A stretch of 64,000 nt of DNA. It comes from Parus major (taxonomy: Eukaryota > Chordata > Aves > Passeriformes > Paridae). Below, piece by piece: positions 24,401 through 36,400 of this stretch; the stretch's first letter is position 1, and each line of letters starts with the position of its first letter. The position numbers were made by a program, and so were the translations under genes. The notes below the pieces were generated by a model. That model saw only the letters and a list, made by a program, of their open reading frames with translations, did not search any database and was not told where the DNA came from. The DNA is taken from NCBI RefSeq assembly GCF_001522545.3, contig NC_031792.1, positions 310,001 to 374,000 on the forward strand, in the 5' to 3' direction.

Positions 24401-27400
24401 CATCCTCTCCACAGGGAAAAAATGACAGACCCCATCCCTGGCAGCCCCGCACGGCGAGCGAGCACGGCGCGTACTGCACAGCCCATAAAACTCCAAACAG
24501 CCTCCAGACACTCCTGCAATCGTCCTCCATCAAAACACTTTGTCTTGCATACAGAAATGCGGCGGGGCGCCGCGCGGAATACCAAATCAGCCCGTGACGG
24601 TGCGGGGAGGCGGCTCCTTGGCAACCGGGGGGGCTTCGCCACCGCCGCCGCTCGACAGGAAACAAAATCTGTCAAGCCTGTTGGGCAAATGATAAACATT
24701 AGCGGTATTAAAAACAACACAAAAGCTGCGTAAATGGCTGGCGAGCGTGTGGGGAGGGGCGGGCAGGGATGAGGGGGCTCCTGCCCCACTTGCCCCCCAG
24801 CCCAAGTGAGGGGAGTCTCCCACCACAACCTTGGGGGAAGTTTGGGAAGCTTCCCCCCTCCAGCAGAAAGCGGGTGGGCAGTGATGGCCACGGACATTGT
24901 GAGGGAACCAGACGGACGGATGGACATCGGACGCGTTGGGCACATGTGAGGGGTCCTGGTACCCCCCTCTGCACCCACCTTCATCAGCATCAATAGCATC
25001 AGTAATGTCAATAACGTCAATAACAAGGGGTGGCCAAACCAAGGGAGCGGTGAGAGACGGGGTGAAAAATAAACGCGTTTCATCAGGTGAGGGTGGGGAG
25101 AAGCAAGAATCTGGCTTCAGCCCAGCGGCCAGGTCCAGGAACCCGGCCAAAACAGGAGCTAAAAAGCAAACCATAATTTTCTGGTCTCAGTTCAGGCTCT
25201 TGAGGCAGAGAGGATGGGGAGGGGAGGGGTGGGGGCTAAGAGAAATGTATTTTTCATCAGCCAGTGTATAATTTATAAACAGCATTAAACAGTTTTTGTT
25301 TTCTTTCTTCCTCTCCCCCGTGAGCGCGGCTTGGCCGGCAGTCAAGCCTGCATTAATTTCTGCTGTGGGTACAGTGTGTTCTTGGATGCACATCTGCGGA
25401 TGATCATAAACGCGGGAACGCTGGCAGAACATCCAGACCTGCCGGCAGGCCGCTGACATCACCCGGGACCGAGCGCGGGACGCCGGCCAGGCGGGGCGGG
25501 GGGGCGGCGGCCCCGGGAGCCGCGGCGGTACCGGCCGGGCTCAGCCCCGCACATCCCACCGCCGGGGACAGCGGGCACCGCTCGGCGGGGGTGGACGGCC
25601 CGCGATCAGCCCCTCTTCTTCCACTGGGCAGAGGGAGGCGAGGGTGGGATGCGCAGTCCCTTTCTGTCTGAGGTGCCATCCCTAGCAGCACGCTGGTCCC
25701 TGCTCCTTGGGCAGCTCGGCCATCACCCAGCGGGACCCTGCGGCTTTCTTCTGCCTCTCCTGATGATGAAGGAGCATATTTGGGTGGGGAAGGAGGGTGG
25801 GAAGCAACACGGCAGGGGTCTGCAAGGCTGCTGCCTGTATGTTGCCCATGCTGCCCATGAGCACCCCTTCATGCCACCGGCTATTCCCACCGTTCCCAGC
25901 CCGGAGTGGAGAAGGGCAGCACAGCCATCTCCACAGCAGCCATTTCTGCTGGATGGAGAGGCAAAGCAAGCCGGGACAGGCAGAAATCCCCTTTCCTCCC
26001 TGTCCTGGGGAACAAATCCAGATCACAGCAGGGGCTGAGTAACCAGCACCCCAGGCTGAGGATGAGCACCCACTGCATCAGTTCTGGTGAGGATGCAACT
26101 GAAGGAGCAGCAGTGCTGGGATCAGCCTCTCTGGTCAAATCAATGGTGCTCTGAACCACAGAGCCACCAAGCTGGGTCTCCCACCTTTCCTTCCCTGACA
26201 ATTTGCTTTTCTGGGAGAAGGGCAACTCTTAATGTCAGCATTAGAGGTCTCTGAGTTTCTCTGCCAGCAGCATGGGCAACAGGTAGGGAAAGATTTTTCA
26301 GGGTATTAAAGGCTTTACATTTACACTTTATACTGAGAGTCAAATGGGGCTGAGTATCTACCCTTCACCTGCATGGCTGTGGCACACCAATGCTGTGCCC
26401 AGCCCATCCTGCCACGGAGCACCACAGCCCCCCAGGGCTGCTCCCCAGCCAGGGCCTCCATAGGAACCTTCACCATAACCCAGCAACACTTGGGTGGGGA
26501 AGCTGCAGATGTCAACCCCCTTAAACCCTTTGGCACTGGGGCAGGAGAAGGGTGCTGGGGGCACGATCCATCCCACTGCAAACTCCTCCTGTGTTAAACA
26601 CACGGTCCATTGGTGTGGAGGCAAAGCCGCCTTCAGAGCTGAAAACAAGCCCTGCACCACTGCTCCAGCACAACCTCGCTGTGTCCAGGACTGGTGGCAG
26701 GGGGGAGGCGAGGGAAGAGGTGCAAAGGTCTCCTGCTTTAATAAATAACAGCACTGGAATTCACAGCGGCTGTTTGCGAGCTGGAGGCAGAGCTCTCCCC
26801 ACCCCCCCCGTCCTCGCCGGATTTACAAAAAAAAAAAAATAATAATTAATCCTGTGTGATGACAAGCTTGGCTCAGTGTTCACTGTACATACTGTACCCA
26901 CAAAGCTGGCTGCCTGCCAGGGACAGGCTGTGAGCCAGCGCGACCATAACAAACACAAGCCGTGCGTGCCAGTGCTGGGGAGAACGGCATCCTTAACCCC
27001 AGTCCTGGGGGGGACCAGAATCCTCAACTCCAGCACTCAGGGGGTCCAGCATCCCCAGGACCTCCCCCAGCAACCTGCTGCTGCAGGCACCCTGAGGAGC
27101 TGGTGCCTGGCCCAAAAACTGGTGGGATGGAGATGGGGTCAGGGCTGGGTCTATTGACCTAAACATTAGAAAGCAGCAAGTGGCCAGATGAAGTTCCCCA
27201 CTACCCCAGGACAAGAAGACAGTGGGGAAAACAAAATGAAAACAGACAAAAAAATAGATAAAAGTGTATAAATCCATTTAAAATACAATACAGCTTCCCT
27301 GCCAAGCTACGTGCAGGGAGATCTGTGGCTACTGTACCTGCCACCCCCAGAGACCTGTCCCCAGAGCAGGAGGACAAAGACTCCCAGTGGTGTCCAGGTC

Positions 27401-30400
27401 CAGGGGTCCTGTGGCTGTCTCCAGCTCCCCCCATCAGACTCCCAGCTGTGCCAGGACTGTATCCCCAAGGGGAACATCAGCTGACATGGACTTGCAGAGC
27501 ACAAGTCTTCCCTCCAATGCAGCGCTCTAGCCCTCCCCTATCTATTTAATTAAAGGCCCTGCAGCCTGTGAACCTGCTACTTGGATTCATTAGTCAGAGA
27601 ACGCCTAATTCTGCAGTTTTGCTAACGAACCTGAGGCTGGGGCCCGAGGTGGAAACAATGCTCACGCTACAAGCAGGGTTGACCATGAGCAGCTGCGTGG
27701 CATGTAGAGTTTGTTATTCTGAGCTGCTTGGTCTGGAAAATATTTCCACAATTAAAGAACTGAAAACAAACTCCAAAAAAGAAAATTTAAATAAATCAAA
27801 TTACTGGGCACCGGAGAACAAGTTTGCAATGTGCTGCCCGGGGAAGGGTGCAGCCGGCTCTGCACGTGTCTGCTGCAGGGGAGACGTGTGAGCTGGGCAG
27901 CCACAGCATCCCTGGATGGACAGACAGCAACCCCCTATCCCCAGCCCCGCTCCCCACGCACCTGAGTGAGCCAGTAAGTGCATTCGCAGCCGCAAGCTGT
28001 CCAGGAACCGCTTCCCGCACAGCTCACATCCGTATGTCTTCATCCCACTGTGCAGCTTCCTGGGGGAGAACAAAGAAGGGTGAGTCCTGAGATGGGGGGA
28101 AGTGACCCAAAACAACATCGAGAAACTGCCTGGTGCTTCCTGCAACCCACGCTTTGCCCAAAGACACTGCTGGCTTGAGAAGCACTGCAGGGAGGGCACG
28201 GATATGGGGTCCCATGTGACTCCCCAGGACTGAGGAGACAACCCTCTCCCTCTCAGTGTTTGTCATTGTTGCTATTGTTGGAGTCTTTTAATAAACCTGA
28301 TAAATCTGCAATTTGGAGTTAAGGCAAAATCTACGCTGGCAAACTCCTTCCCCATGTTCTGAGTGTTTTTGAAAAAGGCACTGTAATCCAAAAAAAACCC
28401 TGACCACTTTAAGAGGTTGTTTGTGTGCATTTCTAACCAAATCCCAATTTCCATCCAAATTCAGCATGACACAAATCACAAGCAACAAACACAACCAGCA
28501 GCTCGCAAACAGGAAACATGCCACTCACCGTTTCCTGGCAGGTACACACTGAGCTACACCCAGGCAGCATTGCACAACCTCCAACTGCACCTCCCACCCC
28601 ACAGTGCTGAGCATCCCCCATATCCTGCTCACCAGGAGGGGCCTTTCTGCCCAGGGCACTGCCCACAGGCACTGATCACCCCAAGGGGTGTCAGGCTCGG
28701 CCCCAGTGGCCAGACTCTGCATTATTGCCCATTCTGTGGCGTGAAGACATTGATGCTCCATCTTTGGGTAACCGAGCTCTGGACTAAGTGGAATGACCTT
28801 TAACAGGCAGCGTTAAAGGAGCACTGTCCAAGTCTAAAACTCTCAATGAACCCAACCCAATTCCATCTCCTTCCCAAGACATCGCTGTTGCCCCTGGCAG
28901 CCCTCCAGACCCATTTCCCCTCCCCTTTGGGACCAGCCACTGCTCAGCCCCCACCACCCCACAGGGGAGCACTCGGTCCCCACAACAACCTCTGCTGCTG
29001 AGGGATGTGGAGGGACACGGTGCCAGGAACATGTGGAATGGGAACTTGGTGCCACCTCCACCGGTGACAGACTCTTTGCAAAGCCACCTGGCTCTGTGCT
29101 GGACAGCCACACTGATCAATGCCCCTGACCCCCAAATGCATGGGCTGCTGCCCCAGCAGCCCTCGCTCACCACGAGCTACTCAGACCTGTGCTGGGAGGA
29201 CTCAGGACAGCAGCACGTGCAAAGTTTCAACATCAGATGCTGTAAACAGAGAAGTATTTGTGTGTGTTGAGGAGTAACACAGCCCAGAGCTGTGTGCTGA
29301 CCTCTGATCACAGCCACCATTTATCATCGCGCCGCAGCAGGACGAGAGTATTTCTATTGCCTTGTGGCCATAGACAAAACAGGAATGGTCCTGTCCAGGG
29401 CTGGATGTGGACCCTCTCGTGGGAGGGCTCAGCCCCAGCTGTGCAGGCTTGCGAGGACCATGTGCCTGTGAGCTCCTGCTGTACTTTCCCTGAGGTGTAA
29501 GTTCTACTGGTGCAAAGCAGCTGCTGCTCTGACTCCAAGCAGGATCGCCCCTCACTGCTGCAGAGAGCCCAGAGCCCCAAACCACCCCTGCCCCACGGGG
29601 CTCAGAGGCTTGTTCCCCGGCTGCCAGCCCTGCATCCCACCTTGCAGGATACTGAATAGCAGCATGGGAAAAGTTGGAGCAGGAGAAGACCCCCTGATGT
29701 TCAGCAGTGAGTGAATGCTGCAGAGCAGAAGGGAGAAGGAAGGAGCAGGAGTTGGTTTCAACTCTCAACTTTGCTGTATAATGTAATTATTAATCAGGCT
29801 TGTCCTGAATTCACTGTGTCATAGCAGAGGATTAGGAGTCATGCACGAATTCAGGCCAAGAAGGTTTACAATCCAAAGGATTTATCTGCCTTGCAAAAAT
29901 AAATAAAACACCAGCCTCCTGACAGGGCTCCGCTGCCAGTGAGCAGCTCAATAAGTGACAACCTTCTCATTTTGCATTTTTAATTTGGGACATGCCTGTC
30001 ACACTCCCTGGCTTGGGCTGTGCTCACTCCTGCACTTAACACCGAGTTAAAACCACCTTGTTAGGAAGACCCATGTCATGCTCTGGGTCCGTACTGCCCC
30101 TTCTGAGGCCAGAATGCCTTTTCCCTGAATCACAGTCTAACTGGTTAATTAGTTCAAGTAAAACATGGAGGTTTGGGGTTTCTTTAAGCGATTCTCAATA
30201 AACAGAAGCAGAAGGACAAGTTTCCTACCCCTAAATCTCCCAAACCTATGGCTAGCACAACCTCTTCTCCCATCTCCCCAGCACAGAGTGGTGAAACAAG
30301 GCAATGAGGAGACCCCAACCGCACTGGTGCCACGGTGCCCTGGAAATCCACCAGCCACTGCCCAGGGCACTACGACGTCCCCAAGGCACATCCTTTCTGC

Positions 30401-33400
30401 ATTGTTTCAAGGGGGCACAGGGGTGCTCAAAGAGTAATTTAGTTGCAATATCTCTATCAACAAATTTCAGCAGCAACAAAAGTTTTCCGCTCGGCGCCTG
30501 CTTCTAGGATGTTCTTATCACTCGCCATCTTGCACGGTCCCTTTCAACAAGGTCTTAAAGCGCTTTATCTGCTCCATTTCCCGGTAGCGAAATATGATTG
30601 AAGCGTTCTATTTCTGCTCGCCGGATTAAGGAGATGTTGCAAAACTGCACAAAAACCTGGCAGATGTAAGCAAGGTATTACGGCTGCTTGGGCTGTTAAG
30701 ATCTGAGGGGAAAGATCAATATGTGCTTCTGAAGTTGTGCCTCCAGAAAGAGGGGGCGGGGGAGTGAAGGGCGTTAAAATACATCCCAGCACTGCCCAAA
30801 CTCTGCCAAAAGATAAACCACGCTTTATTATTCTGGTGTGAGGCTGAAACTGTGCTCCTTTCTCCTGCAAAATCTCTACAAGCACAGCCAAGAAGGCGCC
30901 CGTGGGACTGGGAGCAGAGGCAAAGTGGAAAAGTGCCTTTTTTGTAAAAGGAAGGTTTTCCTCTAATTCCCACTCAATGTCCCACTTAAAGAGCATGGAA
31001 ACAAAGTCAGCCAAAGCCTCCAGGTCACGAGATATCACTCGAGGATGCTCCTGCACAGAGGATGGCCCAGGGCAATGAGGATGCCCAGAGCAACAAGGAT
31101 GCCCATGGCACAGAGTCCCCGGCCCAGATCCAACCTTCCCAAGTGAGCCTCGGGGCTTTGGCAAGGGGCTCTCCAGGTGGAATGCAAAGCGAGCATTACC
31201 CCTCCCCGCCCAGCACCGCCAAACAAAAGCCGGGCGAGAGGCTGGCCCCTCGCAAGCTGCCGGTAATTAAAAAGGCCTGTAAATGCCCCACAAAAAGCAC
31301 TTCAAAGGGACGGCGACTCCAGCGAGACTGCGTGGTGTAAAAATTATGAGTTTTCCCCACAGGGTGCTTTGTGTGAAAAGGCCGGGCTCGGTGGCAAACG
31401 CCGGTGACCACTGCTCGGGGATGCAGGGGCTCGGCAGAGCATCTCAGGGTGCAGGAGTTCGGTGGAGCACACTGGGGTGTGGGTACGGCTGCAGCCCTGC
31501 TACCTAAAGACCACTGCAAGTGTCCCACTGACACCACAAGCAAATCTCTGCTCTGCATGCTTAAAACCCTGCCTAAAACAGCCTTTCACTGTCTGTACTT
31601 GAGGAACTCTTGTATCCCAGCCCCTCCCTGCCACCCCTTTTGGGAAGCAGGAGGAGACCCCCTCCCCTCCCTCCACGCTGAGCAAGACACATGGCTCTTG
31701 GCCGTTTGATTACTTTTAAGTGTGTATTTTTCCCCTCAAACAGAGTGAATACAATGGTTAGGAAATTTGACAGAAAACTATTCCAAGCCATTTATTGCCT
31801 TAATGCGCACCTTTGTCCAACAGGCAGTTTTGACAGGAGCGATAAATTCCAAATTTATGTCAACAGAGCATATGTTGAACACCTCATTTCTGAGCTAAAG
31901 CGGCATGCTGCCCCATAAATCACCCTTCTGTTTGAAATGAAAGTAGATTATGGGCCCATGTTATTGAGCAGTTAGAGCCATAGTCATATAAATCAGAACT
32001 TTTAACTCCAGGCGATCCGTTCTGCAATTAACTAAAGGGCACTTTGTCATCTCCGGGCCAGGGCACAGCTTGGCAGGGTGGCCAGCTACCGAGGGAAGGC
32101 AAGAACCCCTCGCTGCCGAGGGAAGGCACCAGCACAGAGAGGTTCACTTGGTACCTGTTGGAGCAGCGAGCCCCAAGACAAAGCCTGGAGCAGTGTGTGA
32201 CTGGAACACAGCCTAGCACGGGAGATCCACGGCTGCAGGGGCTTGCACATCCCTGCCCACATCCTGCTTGATCCATGTTTTGGACATGAAACACGGTGGG
32301 GGCATCGGGAGGCTGCATGATACAAGCAGAGTCCTGTCGAGTCCAAAGCCAGGCAAAAACATTCACGAGTGTGGTGCTCAGAGTCCTGCACTGACAGAAA
32401 TCTGTACTTGGGACTTCCACGGCGGTTTTGCTGCGTCTCCCAACACCCGTGCACAGGTTGAGATCTTCAACCCGCTGATTTCCCACATCCATCCTGCTGC
32501 ATTTCCCTGGTTTGCTCCCCTGCATCTCCCAGGAATGCCATGCCACAGGACAGGGGGTCCTGCAGGGATGTGGGGCTGGCAGATGCTGTGGGCAGTGGGA
32601 CCAGAGGATGCTGTGGGGCTGGGGGATGCCGGGGGGGCTCAGCCGAGTGAGTGCTGGCAAAGGGTGCGGGTGCAAGGGGCAACTCACACACACGGGAGTG
32701 TCACAGCTATAAAAAGATTCAGACACTAAGTATTTCCTTTCCTATAAAATATTCATTGCTGCACATGAGTACCAGGGAGTGCAAACCTCCAGTGGTTCTA
32801 ACTTTGTGCTGCAGCAATAATGGAGTTTTATGGGAGCCTTCTGATTCTATTTACACTGGGCCATCACAGCAGTGCCCTGCCAGAGGGGCAGCCACAGCCA
32901 GCACAGCCCTACCACGGCACTCGTGATGCACTGAACACTGGGCAGCCAAAAGGGGACCAGTGCCACTCTGCATTCCCCAAAAATCTTCCCTGCCACCCTA
33001 TTTCCACCAGTGACTCTTGCCTGGGTAAATCAATATGGAATTGATTCATCCCCAATCTATTTTATCAAGATCGAGACAGTGGTTCTACATCTCGTTTCCA
33101 GGGGGCACAGAGCAGGAAGCCAAGGTCAGCAGACACAAACCCCACATTCTCCATCCTCTGACACCAGCCTCACACCTGAGCTGCCAAGAGGGTGATTTTT
33201 CCCCTGATGTGGCTATTTACAACACTTGGTGACTGATACTGGAGTGTGTGGGCCGTGGTCCTGGTGGCTCGGCTCCTGCAGTCACCGCTCTGCCCTCAGC
33301 TCCCAGCCCCGCGGATTAAAATAGCAGGGAGAGCTATTAAGGGCACAGGGAAGGGGGAAGGGAGCTGAGACCTTCCTTTCGCTTTAATAAATTAAGAAGA

Positions 33401-36400
33401 AGAAAAAAAACCAACCGAAAAACCTGCCCTCAAACCACCACTGCTGCTAAAATAAACAAATAAATAAATAAATCTTACAGGAGCTGCAAATAAAGATTTT
33501 ACTATTTCTGAATGGTTTAATATAAAAAACCCCAAACAACCAACAAGAGGGAGGGGACAGCTATCAATAGAGAGCACTGAAATTCCCTGCCTGTACAATA
33601 TTTATACTTACCATGAACTAATTTATGAGTCCAAACCAGATGCTGCTGAGTGACATCATTCCAGATGATGCCAACACTTCCCCTTTGAAAAAAGCCAAGG
33701 AAAGAATTCCACTGTCCTGCTTTACCTGATGAGAATCAGGCCACAAACACCAAAAGTACAATCCCAATCTTTTTTTAGAGACTGCCCACAACAAATATGA
33801 ACAATATTTTCCCTTTGCAGAGGGCAGTGACTCTCAAAATTCGCTGCTGGCCTGGGCCAAGCACGTGTGGAAGCATTTCCCATCCGCTGCCCCCAGCATC
33901 CCACCGGAGCGATGCTTCCAGCTCCACGGGTTGGGAAAAGACAAACTGCCTACAGCAAAAAGGCAGCATACAGATTTTTTCTAACATATTCCAAGGCCCT
34001 GGTTTCAGATCCATGTTCAATGTTTGTTATTGAATGGAATTCCCCAGGAGAGAGCTTTATCCATGTGAACATTCCCTTTGTGTGTCCCAGACCCCCAAGG
34101 CAGAGAGTCAATGGGCTCGCGTGAGGTGGGACAAGCACGGATGGGAAACCATCAGCTGGCAGTGGGGAGTGCCCATCACAGCAGGACCGTGGGGGCACAG
34201 ACACTGCCCCGGCTCCAGAGCTGGCTGCATCTGCAGCTTTTGAAAGCGGACTCAGGATGCACCCACTGCACAATTTACTCAAAGTCCACTGAGTGACGGT
34301 ACCGGGTGTCAGCAGCTTCTGCCAGCCCAGGGCTCGGCCCTGCTCCTCTGCTGCAGCACCTGGGCACCGGAGACGGATGAGAACAGTTGTGCGATTCCGC
34401 GCTGTCACGGCGGGGCTGCAGCGCCGAGCACCGAGGGGTTAACGCGTGGCGATGCACGCGGCCCTGCTCCGAATAACCGCGTCCAAAATCATCATCCCCA
34501 TTCTTCGGGCATCTGCTGACAGTGACGTGCTGAGCACTGCGAGAGGAGCTCGCTGCTGTGCCGGGCAGCCTCGGCCCCGGGCATCGCGCTGAGCCGACGT
34601 GACACGGGTGGCAGAGGCACGGGGAGAGCACGGGGGGAGCTGCTTCCTTTAAACCACACGAGATCTCCACAAAACAGCAAAGTGACCTTCGCGCTGGGTA
34701 CATCTGCCGCAGCAGCGGCGTGATTATGCAGATGTTTTGATTCCTAATTCAGAAATAATAAGCGGTTCACAGATTCCAAGTTTAAAAATATATTCATCAT
34801 CTGGTTTCCGTAGCAGCACGTGTGCCATTGGAGCACCAGCAAAGTGCTGGCCTCGGCCACTCCTTCCTGCCGACCTTCAGGATGCTTGGGACACCTGGCT
34901 CTGAGCAGCCTGGGCTAGTGGAAGACGTCCCTGTCCATGGCAGGGGCTTGGAGCTGGATGAGCTCCTCCAAGGGCCCTGCCAACCCAGACCTTTCTGGGA
35001 TTCCATGACACAGGAAAACATTCAGCATGATGCATTGGATGCTTCGCAGAGACGAGTCCTGGGATGGTCCAGGCAGCACCATCCTGCTGCATCCCAGAGA
35101 AGGAGGAGCCTGTAGCTCCTGAAGCCCCAAGGAAATAGTAAAAGCCCCCAGGGAGCGAAAAGCAGGGAGACAGGGGAAAGTGGATATGCTACTGGGGTAC
35201 TGGACCACAGAGAAACTTAAATGAGGGGGAACATTTTAGGGTGGAGGGAATTTTGTTTTAATTTCCACTCTCTTTGATGGCCTGACCACAGGGCTAAGGC
35301 TGGACATGTATCAGGAACAGGTGGGGCAGTACCCCAGAGCTGCCCCAGGGATGAGCTGGGATGGGCCCAGGAGCTGCTTCCCTGCAGTGAGCTCTTCTTC
35401 AGGGAGTAGGAACAGCCCCCAGGTGCCAGATGGAATCAAACCACAGCTTGGCTGCTTTGTTCCATGAGGGAGACGTGCTTCCCACCCCTCACCTCCCCAT
35501 GGAGATGCTGCCAATGCTGATGCTCCTCCCTGGTGCGTCCCTGGTTTCTGCCCCTGCTCGCCTGGGATCTGCAGCCAGGAACGGGCACAAGGCACAGAGA
35601 AATGCTGCCGCTCCCATGAGCGGCCTAGGTCCTGAGGAGTTTTATAAGGTAATCAAATATGCAAGAGATTCAACAAACTAATTTCAAGCACACACCTGGG
35701 GTCCTCTGATAATGTCGGTTGTGCCTATACAGCGCAAGGATTAAAATTTCATAGAGTCATGATTTCATCAGTCGCTAAACTACAAAGGATTAATTAACAG
35801 CCAGGGAAGAGCTCATGGCTTGGAAATACAGTCTTAAGGAAAATATCTATCTTGGCTCTCCAGATGTCAGCACACAGATGAATAAAGCTTTGATGAAAAC
35901 ACTTTCTTATTATTAGCAACTCCAAAACATTGTGTTTTTGTAGCTAGAATTAAGGATGCCCAATTCCAACCTGCCACTGCCTGGATCTGTGCATTGTCAC
36001 GTGCCTTTCTGGAGGGCTGGTTCGGGCTCCTGGGATGTGACTGTCTGGGACACGCTGGGGTTTTATGCCTGTACTTTGGGGATGGGCAGAGACACCTCTC
36101 TTGGAGAGGGGATGGGAGAACCCCAAGGATGCAGGAGTCCAGCTGTGAGTCCTGCCTTTGCTCTGTGCACACTGCCTGCCCCGTGCTCACTGGCTCCCAG
36201 AGAGCCTCCCCAAGTATTCCTCATGCTGGCTGGGCTTCAAAAGTTTGGGAAGGAGAACAGGCAATGGCTTCAGCACTGGCAGTGCGGGTGGGGAGCAGCA
36301 GCGCATCCCCCTTCCCCGAGAAGATGAATTAGGGAGCTGTCAGCGAGGGACAGGCGCAGCAGCCGTGCTGCTGTACAGGGGCAGTGGAAGTGTCTTTGAT

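Larger units (their letters stand above)
19943..27961 (-). other. ZBTB16: ZBTB16 intron 3 (8.0 kb)
   Basis: No coding potential is found. Contents include a CR1 tail at 22648, an ATT microsatellite at 23767 and a GGA-rich run near 22030-22055. GC-rich patches lie near 21230-21440 and 24430-24670, and a composite regulatory-looking block at 25216-25620. Repeat-free AT-rich blocks lie at about 20740-20910, 21700-22170, 23160-23460, 23560-23760, 24280-24325 (AATTA-rich, homeodomain-like words), 25240-25440 and 27540-27800. Confidence 0.85.
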
